Source: Bacteroidota bacterium
Lineage (GTDB): Bacteria > Bacteroidota > Bacteroidia > Flavobacteriales_D > Crocinitomicaceae
Direction: 5' to 3'
Assembly (NCBI GenBank): GCA_016192075.1
Contig: JACPUU010000022.1
Span: forward strand, 1-64,000
DNA length: 64,000 nt
Shown here piece by piece: positions 44,301 through 54,598 of the stretch (within the stretch, counting starts at the first letter, position 1; every line of letters begins with the position of its first letter). Below the pieces are notes generated by a model that had not been told where the DNA came from, ran no database searches, and saw only the letters and a list, made by a program, of their open reading frames with translations. The translations under genes were made by a program, and so were the position numbers.

Positions 44301-44734
44301 CGTTATGGCACGAGCGGGACGCTCGCGCCGACTTGAGTATTATACGATATTTCGATACGGGACGCTCGCACCAACTTTAGATTATACGATATTTCGTTTG
44401 GGTACGTACGGTGCGCTAGTCTCCTAACTAAATAAACCCTATAAAAGTTTTACTAGAATGTTACGGCACGAGCGGGACGCTCGCGCCAACTTTAGATTAT
44501 ACGATATTTTGTTAGAGCACTTACGGAACGCTTGCATCTTACTAAGATTAAACAAAAAAAATCTATTAGAACCTAATGGCGTGAGCGTCCCGCTCGTGCC
44601 ATTAGGTTTAGACGATATTGCCTCAGCGTAAGTTGGAACACCTGCTCAATAACTAAAATAAACCCTAAAAGATTAATCAGACTAAAAGAAATTTAGCGCG
44701 AGCGTCCCGCTCGCGCTAAAACTTAAAGCTAAAT
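44301..44734. repeat. Right REP palindrome cluster
   Basis: Palindromes at 44307-44329, 44465-44487, 44570-44608 (extended arms AACCTAATGGC/GCCATTAGGTT) and 44692-44720 (perfect 13-base stem TTTAGCGCGAGCG), with half copies near 44359 and 44521. The order of words matches the left cluster. The extended palindromes at 43548 and 44570 differ in both arms in a compensating way (CATATG against CTAATG), so hairpin pairing is conserved while the sequence changes. Confidence 0.85.
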
Positions 44735-47700
44735 TTAACTCCCCAGCATTCCCATCAGATCTGTCTTTGAAAATGACTTCAAAATAGCTCCGTCGGCTTT
44801 GATGAGGTCATCGGCTAAGCGGTTTTTGGTTTGTTGTAATTTCATGATTTTTTCTTCGATGGTATTCGGGCAGATTAAACGCACCGCTATCACATTTTTC
44901 TTTTGACCAATGCGGTAACAACGGTCAATGGCCTGGTTTTCTACCGCCGGATTCCACCACGGATCGACGAGATACACGTAATCAGCTTCTGTTAAATTGA
45001 GCCCCGTTCCGCCGGCTTTGAGACTGATCAGAAAAACACGGACTTCTTTATTCTCCTGGAATTTATTGACGCGCGCTTCACGGTCTTTGGTTTGCCCTGT
45101 CAGGTATTCAAACGGAATTTCTTTTTTTTGTAATTCCGCCTTAATCAGATCAAGCATGGAAACAAACTGTGAAAACACCAGTATTTTATGGACCGGTGAT
45201 TTGTTTTCTATTTGCTCCATCAATGTCTCAATTTTAGTCGAAAAATCACCCAGGTGTTCTTCATCTTTCAGTAATGTAGGTGAGTTGCAGATCTGCCTGA
45301 GACGAATCAAACCCGTTAGCACATGCATGCTGTTTTTAGAAATTTCATCTTCATTTTTGGTGGAAATAAATTCACGCAGCTCGGTTTCTGTCTTTGTATA
45401 AATTTTCCGCTGCTCCTCTCCCATCTCACAATAAATGACAACCTCGGTTTTATCAGGCAATTCTTTGGCTACCTCACGTTTGGTTCTGCGAAGAACAAAA
45501 GGCGCTATTTTCTGCTGCAATTCAACTGCATGACTGGTGCTCTGAAATTTATCAATAGGTGTTGAATAGACATCTCTGAAATAGTGTTTGCTGCCCAGCA
45601 AACCGGGACAAGCAAATGAGAGTTGTCCGTATAAATCAAACGTGTTGTTTTCAATAGGTGTTCCGGTAAGCACTATCCGGTTGCGGGCTTTCAGCATACG
45701 GGCAGCTTTGTAGCGCTGTGAATCAGGATTTTTTATGGCCTGCGACTCATCCAGAACAACATAGTTAAATGCATACGTTTTCAAAAATGTAATATCAGAA
45801 AGTAACATTCCATAAGTCGTCAATATGACTTCATACTTATCAAAATCGTCTGTGTTTTTTGCACGATTGGACCCGTACAATGTAAACACTTTCAGCGACG
45901 GTGCAAAGCGTGCAATTTCTGCCTGCCAGTTAAATAACAGCGAGGTGGGAACCACTACCAGGTTGGTATTTTGTTTTTGCTTGCGGCGCTGTATCAACAT
46001 AAAAGCAATCAGCTGCAGGGTTTTTCCAAGGCCCATGTCATCTGCCAAACAGGCACCAAAATTTAAATCATCCAGTGTGTTTAACCAGCTTAGACCCTGG
46101 TGCTGGTAATCGCGCAGCGTGGCATTCAATTCTCCGGGAATTTCAATTTCTTTCTGTTCGTGCACATTGGTAAGCAGGGCCTGATACTCATTCAACTCCT
46201 GCTGCACTTCTTCATTCAACACGGCTTTATCAAAGAGTTTATCAATCTCGCTGAAATTGCTTTTTGGAATGCGCAACAGCTCTTCCAGCAACTCACCTGA
46301 GAGAAAATACGATTCCAGTTTTTTGATCCACTCGTGCGGCAGAATTCCCAATGTTCCGTCATCAAGCTGTACAAATTTACTTTTGTTCCGGATGGCTTTG
46401 TTCAACTGCTGCAGTGATGCTTTCTGATTTCCATAGGTCACATTCAGCGCTGCATTAAACCAATCAATACCGCTGGTAACATGCACCGTTACTTTGCCTT
46501 TGTTGGCGTTGAACCTGTTCTTTTTTAATTCATTGAATCCAAGAATGACAATGCCCTGACTGGTCCACGCTTCAAATGCTTCCAGGAACCAATTCTCATC
46601 CAGAAATTTTTCCTTGTGCAGGTAAAATGATTCACCTTCATGCATCTGCTCATCAAAATCAACATGCTGCCGGATCAACATACCGATAAACTGATTTTCA
46701 ACCTCACTGTCACGCTCTACTTTAAAAACATTCCCGTTTTGATCTGCATCATAAATCTGCTTGCGTGACAAAACCGGAATTTCTACCTGACCGTATTTCA
46801 TTACCGGTGTTATCAATACATAGTTTTCTTCATCTGACAAATAAATGATTTTTTGCCTGGCTGTCTCAAAATTTAATGCTGCCAGTTGTTTTTTAGTAGC
46901 CGGTTTTATAAAGGAATAGTGAATATTTATACGGTGCTCCAGCCGGGCCAGAATCGTTTGACGAAACTCATCGTATTTTGATTCATGAATAATTACTTTT
47001 TCATGATTGGCCTTAAAAAATTCAATAACGCGAAGCATATCTTCATCAGCCACCAGGTGCAGGGTATTTGACAGCTGAATGAAATAACCGTATTTCAGAT
47101 TGAGTGATTTGAACGGATGTGATTTGTCTTTCAGAATCAGTTCTCCAGAAACTTCATAGAAGGGGTCTTTTTTGAAAACCGATAGTTTTATATCCGCTTC
47201 CAGAACCCTGAGACTGGTTGCTACAATGGAACTGGCTTTGATACTTTCTGACACCTCACGGTTGTGGTAATAGACATCAAGCCCAAGCGGGTTGTTGACA
47301 ATCATGCGTAACGCTTCCAGATCTGAATCTGATTTAACGGTGGTATAGTTACTCTGGAATTTGGAAACACCTGTAAAAAATTTAGCTTCGTCAAGGCTGT
47401 TTGTTTTCCAGATCAGATCCAGCGCATCCAGCGCCACAATGGGATTTTTAAGTTTACCCGCTTTACCGGATTCGCCTTCATACACCTCAATATTCAACTG
47501 ATCGTAATACTTGCGTTTGCGAATAACCAGGATCATTTTGCGCACCGTTTCAGTTACGGACTTTGCGTCAGCACGGAGCATTTTTTTTGGAAGCAACTGC
47601 TCTTTCAGTTGTGCGGTGGTTGCTTCATTTACTTTAAGAAGCTCAGGCATGCGGGGTTTTATATTCACTGAGCGCACTGCAGCCTCCAGCTCAAAAAAAT

Positions 47701-48100
47701 CATCGGGATGTTCTTCTTTCTCCAGGCCATATTCTTTTGCAAATTCACGCAGTTTTTGTTCACGCAGCGCAGTATCATAAAAAATACGCAGATACGGACG
47801 ATCCATAATATTGTAAAGCACCTGCGCCTGGTGTTCACACAACTTTCGTTTGGGTGTGTTGCACGGGCAGGAGAGTATTAACGTGTTTTGCAGCTGGCTG
47901 ACAGAAACCAATGGAAAATCAATCACCGGAGAGGCATTGGTAAAAACGCCGTAATTCACTTCTACACTTTCTGCCTGTATTTCAAAAAAAGACCGTCTCA
48001 CGGTATTGAGTGAGTCAGAACAATGGCTCAACAAAACGGAAAGGGTTAAGGTTGGAATGGTGACGTTTTCAATAATATAGTCATTCGGATGATCTCGCAT
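44735..48100 (-). CDS. SWI2/SNF2 helicase with SWIM zinc finger
   Basis: About 1,121 residues. An N-terminal SWIM-type zinc finger (SCPCNTPKRKLCEHQ) is followed by a long middle region and a Snf2 ATPase: Walker A DDMGLGKTLQ, motif II LDESQAIKN, motif III LTGTPIENN, then the C-terminal helicase lobe with FSQFVSMLDLI, LKAGGTGLNLTEADYVY and DPWWNPAVENQAIDRCYRIGQ. Such bacterial proteins (HepA/RapA-like and SWIM helicases) remodel nucleoprotein complexes. The frame can be extended to a TTG at 48139; the ATG at 48100 is preferred. A REP cluster begins directly after the stop. Confidence 0.92.
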   Translation of the reverse strand: MRDHPNDYIIENVTIPTLTLSVLLSHCSDSLNTVRRSFFEIQAESVEVNYGVFTNASPVIDFPLVSVSQLQNTLILSCPCNTPKRKLCEHQAQVLYNIMDRPYLRIFYDTALREQKLREFAKEYGLEKEEHPDDFFELEAAVRSVNIKPRMPELLKVNEATTAQLKEQLLPKKMLRADAKSVTETVRKMILVIRKRKYYDQLNIEVYEGESGKAGKLKNPIVALDALDLIWKTNSLDEAKFFTGVSKFQSNYTTVKSDSDLEALRMIVNNPLGLDVYYHNREVSESIKASSIVATSLRVLEADIKLSVFKKDPFYEVSGELILKDKSHPFKSLNLKYGYFIQLSNTLHLVADEDMLRVIEFFKANHEKVIIHESKYDEFRQTILARLEHRINIHYSFIKPATKKQLAALNFETARQKIIYLSDEENYVLITPVMKYGQVEIPVLSRKQIYDADQNGNVFKVERDSEVENQFIGMLIRQHVDFDEQMHEGESFYLHKEKFLDENWFLEAFEAWTSQGIVILGFNELKKNRFNANKGKVTVHVTSGIDWFNAALNVTYGNQKASLQQLNKAIRNKSKFVQLDDGTLGILPHEWIKKLESYFLSGELLEELLRIPKSNFSEIDKLFDKAVLNEEVQQELNEYQALLTNVHEQKEIEIPGELNATLRDYQHQGLSWLNTLDDLNFGACLADDMGLGKTLQLIAFMLIQRRKQKQNTNLVVVPTSLLFNWQAEIARFAPSLKVFTLYGSNRAKNTDDFDKYEVILTTYGMLLSDITFLKTYAFNYVVLDESQAIKNPDSQRYKAARMLKARNRIVLTGTPIENNTFDLYGQLSFACPGLLGSKHYFRDVYSTPIDKFQSTSHAVELQQKIAPFVLRRTKREVAKELPDKTEVVIYCEMGEEQRKIYTKTETELREFISTKNEDEISKNSMHVLTGLIRLRQICNSPTLLKDEEHLGDFSTKIETLMEQIENKSPVHKILVFSQFVSMLDLIKAELQKKEIPFEYLTGQTKDREARVNKFQENKEVRVFLISLKAGGTGLNLTEADYVYLVDPWWNPAVENQAIDRCYRIGQKKNVIAVRLICPNTIEEKIMKLQQTKNRLADDLIKADGAILKSFSKTDLMGMLGS

Positions 48101-48214
48101 GCGTGTGCCTGAATTGGTGCAACCGGCTAAGTTAACCAATTCCAGAGGTATTACCGACCCTCAATTGGCAGATTAAACATTTAGCTATCTTTATAGCTCC
48201 TAAAACCACCTTTC

Positions 48215-48523
48215 ATGTCACTGCAACGCATTGTCAAAATGACTTTTAAACCTGAACACTGTGCTGATTTTGAATCATTTTTTGATGAAATTAAAAACCA
48301 GGTAGGCAACCAGCCCGGCTGCAGCGGAGTCAAATTATTGCGTGATTTGTCAGGCAACGGTGTGTATTTTACTTACAGCAACTGGGACAATCAAACCTCC
48401 CTGGATGCATACAGGGAAACGGATTTGTTCAACGTGGTATGGCCTAAAGTGAAAGCCTGGTTTGCAGCGAAACCTGAAGCATGGAGCACTGAGATTCTGA
48501 CGGAATCAAAACCGCTTGTGTGA
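48215..48523 (+). CDS. ABM-domain (antibiotic biosynthesis monooxygenase-like) protein
   Basis: A 102-residue ferredoxin-like protein: RIVKMTFKPEHCADFESFFDEIKNQVGNQPGCSGVKLLRD, then YFTYSNWDNQTSLDAYRETDLFNVVWPKVKAWF. This is the ABM/DUF4937-type fold, whose members act as small monooxygenases, isomerases or unknowns. No cofactor motif is visible. It stands alone, divergent from the SNF2 helicase. The 190 bases after it contain a weak hairpin (GGAAAA/TTTTCC near 48601) and no gene. Confidence 0.8.
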   Translation: MSLQRIVKMTFKPEHCADFESFFDEIKNQVGNQPGCSGVKLLRDLSGNGVYFTYSNWDNQTSLDAYRETDLFNVVWPKVKAWFAAKPEAWSTEILTESKPLV

Positions 48524-48714
48524 ATTTTTTTCCACGGATGATGTTAAAATAGAATAGGTCAGCCTTTGAAGCAGACGAACTGTTTGATGAGGTAATGACA
48601 ACGGAAAAGTGATTTTCCTTGCTGGGTGTTTTTCTCCCAAAAAGGAAGCGTGTTACAAACTCCAGGTAAAAACAAGGTTTACCCGATCAGCAATTCATAC
48701 CTCGCTTTTTGATC

Positions 48715-50100
48715 TTAGCTTCCTGTAGCAATCCATGGATACCGGTATGTACACTGACTGATAAAATCTTTATCAAAAATATGAACATAGGCCCCTCCTA
48801 TTTTATCACGTACCCATTTGTCAATCACGGTTTGTTTTTTCTCATTGAGTGCAGCCATCTGAATAAGCTGATAATCGTCTTTGAGGTTTGCTACGTGCGG
48901 CTTAGTGCGGTCAAGTAATTTCACCATTCTGATTCCCTGTTTCTGCTCCATCATGTTATCATAGAGTGACGGTGACGAATAATCACCCACCTTTAAACTC
49001 TGAACAATGCGTGACATCTGCGGATCAATGTCGTTGATGTTTTGAATATCCCAGAAATAGTCACCGGTGTATGGATTCACAATTTTACCACCGTTTTGTT
49101 TGGAGTTTTCATCTTCACTAAACCGAATGGCCGCATCTTCAAATGTAATGGTTCCCTTTTTGATTTGCGCGTATAAACTGTCAATGGTTGCGGCAGATTT
49201 CATCAATGCTTTGTCACTGACCTCAGGCATAAACAAAATGTGTCTGCAATGGTAATTATCTCCTTTTCGCTCAATCAGCTGAACAATGTGATACCCGTAT
49301 TGCGTTTCAAAAACCGGAGAAATTCCCATGGGATCAAGCTTAAACAATTCGGCTTCAAATTCAGGCACCATTGTACCGCGTGAATTCCAGCCCAGGTCTC
49401 CCCCGGTCAGTCGGCTTCCCGGGTCTTTGGATTCCAGCGTTGCAACACCTTCAAAACTGCGGTCGCCTGAAATGATTTGTGATCTTCTGAACTCCAGATT
49501 TTTTTTGGCTTTGGCTTTGTCATCCTCTGTTAATTTGGGGTAAAGTACAATCTGTGCTACTGAAATTTTGGAGTTTATATAAGGCAAACTGTCTTTGGGT
49601 AAATTGTTGTAAAATTCCCTCACCTCGTTTGGTGTGATCACAACATTTTCAGTAATGATATCACGCATACGCTCAGCCATCATTCGTTTTTTGATCAGGT
49701 TAAAAAACTCTGCCTTGATCTGGGCAACTGATTTGCCGTAAAATTTTTCAAGCTCTTCAATACTCCCAATCTGGCTGGCAATGTAACGGATACGGCCTTC
49801 CATTTCTGAATTTACCATGTCGTCCGGAATCTCAACGCTGTCAATCTGTGCCTGGTTAATAAGCAGTTTTTCGAAAAGCATTTCTTCGAGAATCATACAA
49901 TCTGTTGTTACATCAAGTGATTGCCCCTCCTGAATAATCTCCAAACGGCGGTTCTGAATATCTGACAACAGAATAATTTCCTCACCAATCTGTGCAACAA
50001 TACGATCAATCACCTTAGAACCGGATGGTTGAGCCTGACTGTTAAGTCCCATGATCAGCAGACCGGATACCAGCACAAGGCGGCTAGTAAATTTTGACAT
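48715..50100 (-). CDS. SurA-like periplasmic peptidyl-prolyl isomerase
   Basis: A 461-residue exported foldase. Signal peptide MSKFTSRLVLVSGLLIMGLNSQAQ, then a SurA-type N-terminal helical domain (IVAQIGEEIILLSDIQNRRLEI, MILEEMLFEKLLINQAQ) and two parvulin (PpiC) domains, at about 170-270 (SVAQIVLYPKL; GGDLGWNSRGTMVPEFE; GYHIVQLIER) and from about 285 (YHCRHILFMPE; NGGKIVNPYTG). It assists folding of outer-membrane proteins. The start at 50100 is used because the frame up to 50133 lies in the previous gene. It overlaps that gene by 17 bases. Confidence 0.9.
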   Translation of the reverse strand: MSKFTSRLVLVSGLLIMGLNSQAQPSGSKVIDRIVAQIGEEIILLSDIQNRRLEIIQEGQSLDVTTDCMILEEMLFEKLLINQAQIDSVEIPDDMVNSEMEGRIRYIASQIGSIEELEKFYGKSVAQIKAEFFNLIKKRMMAERMRDIITENVVITPNEVREFYNNLPKDSLPYINSKISVAQIVLYPKLTEDDKAKAKKNLEFRRSQIISGDRSFEGVATLESKDPGSRLTGGDLGWNSRGTMVPEFEAELFKLDPMGISPVFETQYGYHIVQLIERKGDNYHCRHILFMPEVSDKALMKSAATIDSLYAQIKKGTITFEDAAIRFSEDENSKQNGGKIVNPYTGDYFWDIQNINDIDPQMSRIVQSLKVGDYSSPSLYDNMMEQKQGIRMVKLLDRTKPHVANLKDDYQLIQMAALNEKKQTVIDKWVRDKIGGAYVHIFDKDFISQCTYRYPWIATGS

Positions 50101-50926
50101 TTTGTTCAGCATAAGCTTTGTTAACAATTTCATTTTTTATTTCTTCTCTCAAATTGCGGATGCGCATATTCAGTATCCGTTCTTTGATGTTTTCTTTTTC
50201 AAAACTCAACGGTGAAATACTGTTTTTGAGTTTGTAATCAATAATGTTCAGAAAATAATAAAATCCTCCTTCTTCAAAACGCGTTTTTGAGCGTTTCAGT
50301 ATAAACTTGTCTTTATTTACATCCTGCAGCGGTACTTCTTTCAGCAAATCGTCAAAATAAATCCAGTTTTCAGCATCGTAATAAAAATTGGTTGCGTAGA
50401 TTTTTGCATAAACCTGTATTTCTTCCAGGTCAGATTCTTTATTCAGTTTATATGCCTGCCCGATTTTTTCAATATCCGGTGCGTCAAAGGGTATTTTCAG
50501 ATACAGTACTTTTACAAGGTAATCATTCAGCTGAAACTCTTTTTGATTGGCCAGGTAATAGGCCTGAATCTCATCTTCTGAAACGGTGGTATCCAAACGT
50601 TCTTTAATCAAACCGTTTTCAAGTTCCTGGATGAGCAAATCATTTTTAAAATTTTCAACCCTTACCTCAATAATTTCATGATCAATCTGGCCTGATTTTT
50701 CAGCCTCATTCACCAGAATTTGCTCTTCAATCCACTGCGTTGTATAATCGTTTACAAGGGCCACACTGTCATCAAACGAATACCGGTTGTGTGAAAATAA
50801 AAAATTCAGATCAGCTTGGTAAAGTTCTTTATCACCCACGGTGGCAAGCAGTTTACCTTTATCACTGCTGCCTGAGCAGGATGTTAAAAGGGTTACTGAG
50901 AGCAAGGCAAAAACGGTTTTGTACAT
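50084..50926 (-). CDS. Lipoprotein of the foldase operon
   Basis: A 280-residue lipoprotein: MYKTVFALLSVTLLTSC, lipobox Cys at 17. The body is helical with a SurA/PpiD-like N-domain pattern (LLATVGDKELYQADLNFLF; QWIEEQILVNEAEKSG; VSEDEIQAYYLANQKEFQL) but without a recognisable parvulin domain. This suggests a chaperone-only relative of its neighbours. Start at 50926; the longer frame to 50968 adds no signal. It overlaps the SurA-like gene downstream and follows the PpiC gene by about 80 bases. Confidence 0.75.
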   Translation of the reverse strand: MYKTVFALLSVTLLTSCSGSSDKGKLLATVGDKELYQADLNFLFSHNRYSFDDSVALVNDYTTQWIEEQILVNEAEKSGQIDHEIIEVRVENFKNDLLIQELENGLIKERLDTTVSEDEIQAYYLANQKEFQLNDYLVKVLYLKIPFDAPDIEKIGQAYKLNKESDLEEIQVYAKIYATNFYYDAENWIYFDDLLKEVPLQDVNKDKFILKRSKTRFEEGGFYYFLNIIDYKLKNSISPLSFEKENIKERILNMRIRNLREEIKNEIVNKAYAEQNVKIY

Positions 50927-51009
50927 ACAAGCTGATCCTGACAAATTTACAAATAAAAAGGGCTGCACTTTCGATGTACAGCCCCTTATTTAACATTTCT
51001 TAGGCTCGT

Positions 51010-53055
51010 TTACTGGGCACTCAAACCGTAGAGCACGTCGTTGTTTACCACAACGGCGTAACGATCACGCAGGCTTTTTAACCACGTGGCTTCCAGTTCA
51101 TTCTGATAAGCTGCTGTTACCAGTCCTTTCGCTTCTGTAAAGTCACGGCCTCTGGGAGCCATTACTTCTTCCACATCAAAAACATAATATTCGTCTTTAT
51201 AAACAAACATTTTGTTCAAACCTGCCTTAAACTTGCGGTATTTAGGTGCTTTTGCTGGTTTTGATTTTTTACATGGATCTGCATCAGCGGCTTCTTCTTT
51301 TTGTTTTTTCTCTATGCGGAAAGCCTCTGTGGTTTCAGAATTAAAGGTATTGCGCTTAATCATCAGTGTTAATTCAGAAGTGGTATTGATAGCCATCTGA
51401 ATTTTTGCATAATCCATGGTATCAGACTCCAGGTAAGCCACCACGCGGTTGGCGGTTTCTTTATCCATGCAGCGATACAAATCACCTTTGTAACGAACCG
51501 GGTATACAAACTCTGCCTTGTGAGTTTCATAGTAACTGCGGATTCCGGCAGTGTCTTTGGATGCCTTGTTCCAGATTTCATTCTGCATTACATCAAATAC
51601 CAGGATACCGTCCCGGTACTCCTGCATCAACGCTTTAAATTCAGGATATTTAGACTCCAGCTGTGAATCTTCGTATTTCAGAATTTCTGATTTAACAAAC
51701 TGATCATACCGTTTACGGATATAGAATTCCATATCCTCTGTCCGGCCGGCTGCCTGGTTGTCAAGCAGGTATTTTTCAAAATCCTTAACGGTAAGAGAAC
51801 GGTTTGCAAAACTGAACAGAACTTCGCTGTCATTGGCATGATCGGCCAGGCCGGTCCATTTTCCTTCAAAAATTTCAGCCCCGATGGTATTGTAAAAAAC
51901 CGGGAGTATTTTGTGCGAATTATCTGAAAAACCATACTGCACTTTTAACCCGTTTACAAAAGATTCACGGGTTGTTTCTGCGCGTACATCACGCTCAACT
52001 TTCAGTTTCAGTTCGCGGTACATTTCATCATACGAACCAAGCTGTGTCATGGAGATACGTTTAACAATGTGCCAGCCATACGGTGATCTGAATGGCTTTG
52101 AATACTGACCATCTTCAGTAAGTGCAAAAGCTGCTTCTTCAAACTGAGGTACCATACGTTGTTTGGTACCCGGACCAAATTCGGGCAGTTTGCCTCCTTT
52201 GGCTTTGGATGACTGGTCATCTGAATATTTTTCTGCCAGGCCTTCAAACGATTCGCCTCTTTCAAGCATGCTGTAAATTTCATTGATTTTCAGTTCTGCC
52301 TTGTCCAGTTGATCCTGGCTCATGTTTTTGTCTGTCATAATCATGATATGCGCAGCCTGCATTTTGCCTTTGGCCGGGCGCTTATCTGTGACTTTAATAA
52401 TATGATATCCAAACGATGTGCGTACCGGCATGGATACGTCACCTACATTCATTTTGAAAGCGGCATCTTCAAATGGATACACCATTTGCAAGGCACCAAA
52501 ATAGCCTAAATCACCATTATTCATCACTGCCGACGGGTCTTCAGAACTGGTTTTGGCAACTGTTGAAAAATCTTCACCACCCATAACCCGCGCACGAAGA
52601 AGCATGATTTTTTCGTAAGCGGCCAGCGTGTCTTTGGGACTTGCATCTGCCTTGATACGAACCATGATGTGACTTGCACGCACCTCATTTACGGTGCGGT
52701 CGTATGCCTCTTTAATCAACGCTTCATTTTTTTCTTTATCAATCATATAGGGCAATGAAAGCTGATCACGGTATTGTTTTAATTCTGTTTTCAGTTTTGG
52801 AATAGTGTCATAGCCCAGTCTTTCTGCCTCTTTTACTTTTAATTTATAATTGATGAAAAGCTGCATGTAGGCATCCAGGTCTTCTTTGGCATAAGACACG
52901 CAAGGATTGTTTTTGGTATAGATGTAAATAAATTCAGACTGATAAACCGGTGCTCCATCAATTGTCATTATAACCGGATCTTTGGCTTGATCTTGTGCAA
53001 CAGAAATTGTTGCAGCGCATAATGCAAACAATGTTAGTTTCAGTTTTTGTTTCAT
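51010..53055 (-). CDS. Large periplasmic PpiC-type peptidyl-prolyl isomerase
   Basis: A 681-residue protein with a signal peptide (MKQKLKLTLFALCAATISVAQ). After a SurA-like N-domain (FINYKLKVKEAERLGYDTIPKLKTELKQYRDQL) come two parvulin domains: about 125-225 (RASHIMVRIKADASP; NGDLGYFGALQMVYPFEDAAFKM; FGYHIIKVTDKRP) and about 230-335 (AAHIMIMTDKNMS; GGKLPEFGPGTKQRMVPQFEEAAF; YGWHIVKRI). A long C-terminal part follows. It is the first foldase of the run behind guaB. Likely job: proline isomerisation and chaperoning of exported proteins. Confidence 0.9.
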   Translation of the reverse strand: MKQKLKLTLFALCAATISVAQDQAKDPVIMTIDGAPVYQSEFIYIYTKNNPCVSYAKEDLDAYMQLFINYKLKVKEAERLGYDTIPKLKTELKQYRDQLSLPYMIDKEKNEALIKEAYDRTVNEVRASHIMVRIKADASPKDTLAAYEKIMLLRARVMGGEDFSTVAKTSSEDPSAVMNNGDLGYFGALQMVYPFEDAAFKMNVGDVSMPVRTSFGYHIIKVTDKRPAKGKMQAAHIMIMTDKNMSQDQLDKAELKINEIYSMLERGESFEGLAEKYSDDQSSKAKGGKLPEFGPGTKQRMVPQFEEAAFALTEDGQYSKPFRSPYGWHIVKRISMTQLGSYDEMYRELKLKVERDVRAETTRESFVNGLKVQYGFSDNSHKILPVFYNTIGAEIFEGKWTGLADHANDSEVLFSFANRSLTVKDFEKYLLDNQAAGRTEDMEFYIRKRYDQFVKSEILKYEDSQLESKYPEFKALMQEYRDGILVFDVMQNEIWNKASKDTAGIRSYYETHKAEFVYPVRYKGDLYRCMDKETANRVVAYLESDTMDYAKIQMAINTTSELTLMIKRNTFNSETTEAFRIEKKQKEEAADADPCKKSKPAKAPKYRKFKAGLNKMFVYKDEYYVFDVEEVMAPRGRDFTEAKGLVTAAYQNELEATWLKSLRDRYAVVVNNDVLYGLSAQ

Positions 53056-53093
53056 GTTTCAAAAATTTATTGGGTAACGAATTTACAAAGTAT

Positions 53094-54566
53094 TTATTTA
53101 ATGCTATAGTTTGGAGCCTCACGTGTAATGGTGACATCGTGCGGATGACTTTCCTGAACACCTGCAGCAGATATTCTGACGAACGGAGCTCCTTTAAGGT
53201 TGGAAATATCTTTAGCCCCGCAATACCCCATTCCGGCCCTTAATCCGCCGGTTATCTGGTGTACTACTTCGCTGAGGCTTCCTTTGAAAGGCACCCGTCC
53301 GGAAATCCCTTCAGGTACCAGTTTTTTAGCATCATCTTCAGCCGATTGGAAATACCGGTCTTTAGATCCTTGCTGCATGGCTTCAACCGACCCCATGCCG
53401 CGATACGACTTAAATTTTCGTCCCTGGAAAATAATGGTTTCTCCGGGCGACTCTTCAACACCGGCAAACATAGAACCTACCATAATCGAATCAGCACCTG
53501 CTGCAATGGCTTTAACAAAATCACCGGTATAGCGGATACCGCCGTCTGCAATAACAGGAACACCAGTACCTTCAAGCGCAATAGCCACTTCATTCACCGC
53601 TGATAATTGCGGAACACCTACCCCGGCAATGATTCGGGTTGTACAAATAGAACCCGGCCCAATTCCTACTTTCACCGCATCGGCACCGGCATCTGCCAGG
53701 TATTTGGCGCCTTCAGCCGTTGCAATATTCCCCACTACCACGTCCAGTTTCGGGTATTTCTTTTTGACTTCTTTCAGTTTCGCTACCACACCCAATGTGT
53801 GACCATGTGCAGTATCAATTACAATGGCATCAACACCGGCTTCTACAAGCGCATCCACACGCTGCAGGGTATCATCAGTTACGCCTACAGCTGCTGCAAC
53901 ACGCAAACGACCCAGGCTGTCTTTACAGGAGTGCGGATGTTCTTTTACTTTAATAATATCACGGAATGTAATTAACCCTACCAGTTTGTTGTTTTTATCT
54001 ACCACCGGCAATTTTTCGATTTTGTGATTCTGAAGGGTTTGTTCAGCATCTGACAGCGTTGTTCCCTCAGATGTGGTAATGATATTTTTAGAGGTCATTA
54101 CATCTCTCACCAGTTTTGTAACGTCTTTTTCAAAGCGTAAATCACGGTTGGTTACAATGCCTTTCAGAAACTTATTTTTATCGATCACCGGAATTCCGCC
54201 AATCTTATATTCAGCCATCAGCCTGAGCGCATCACTCAGTTTGGCATTTTCATCAAGCGTTATGGGATCAATGATCATTCCGCTTTCTGAGCGTTTCACT
54301 TTTCTCACTTCCAGTGCCTGGGCTTCTATAGACATGTTTTTATGAATAACGCCTATACCTCCCTGTTGTGCCAGTGCAATAGCCAGCAGTGATTCGGTTA
54401 CGGTATCCATGGCCGCTGAAACAATTGGCGCATTTAACAAGATGTTGCGCGAAAATTTGGTTTTCAGTTCTACTTCACGCGGGAGGACTTCAGAATAGCG
54501 CGGAATCAACAGAACATCGTCATAGGTTAAACCTTCTTTGACGTTGCTCAGGCTGGGAATACTCAT
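53094..54566 (-). CDS. guaB: Inosine-5'-monophosphate dehydrogenase
   Basis: A 490-residue enzyme that oxidises IMP to XMP, the committed step to GMP. Catalytic Cys308 lies in [10 protein letters not shown]. The two CBS domains at about 95-205 ([56 protein letters not shown]) interrupt the barrel as usual. The N-terminus [16 protein letters not shown] and the loop [12 protein letters not shown] are conserved. An exact -7 box is upstream. The PpiC gene begins 38 bases after its stop and may be co-transcribed. Confidence 0.96.
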   Translation of the reverse strand: MSIPSLSNVKEGLTYDDVLLIPRYSEVLPREVELKTKFSRNILLNAPIVSAAMDTVTESLLAIALAQQGGIGVIHKNMSIEAQALEVRKVKRSESGMIIDPITLDENAKLSDALRLMAEYKIGGIPVIDKNKFLKGIVTNRDLRFEKDVTKLVRDVMTSKNIITTSEGTTLSDAEQTLQNHKIEKLPVVDKNNKLVGLITFRDIIKVKEHPHSCKDSLGRLRVAAAVGVTDDTLQRVDALVEAGVDAIVIDTAHGHTLGVVAKLKEVKKKYPKLDVVVGNIATAEGAKYLADAGADAVKVGIGPGSICTTRIIAGVGVPQLSAVNEVAIALEGTGVPVIADGGIRYTGDFVKAIAAGADSIMVGSMFAGVEESPGETIIFQGRKFKSYRGMGSVEAMQQGSKDRYFQSAEDDAKKLVPEGISGRVPFKGSLSEVVHQITGGLRAGMGYCGAKDISNLKGAPFVRISAAGVQESHPHDVTITREAPNYSIK

Positions 54567-54598
54567 AAGATTGAATTTATTTCGTTAATAAATTCCCG

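Larger units (their letters stand above)
43271..44734. mobile_element. REP-RAYT cassette
   Basis: A REP-associated tyrosine transposase gene (43706-44263) lies between two clusters of short palindromes (43271-43705 and 44301-44734). The clusters are direct duplicates of each other at an offset of about 1,030 bases, with numerous substitutions and small indels. Both carry several copies of GGC(A/G)CGAGCG-GGA-CGCTCGCGCC or its complement. RAYTs are thought to mobilise or process such palindromes. No insertion-sequence ends or target duplications were recognised. Confidence 0.8.
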
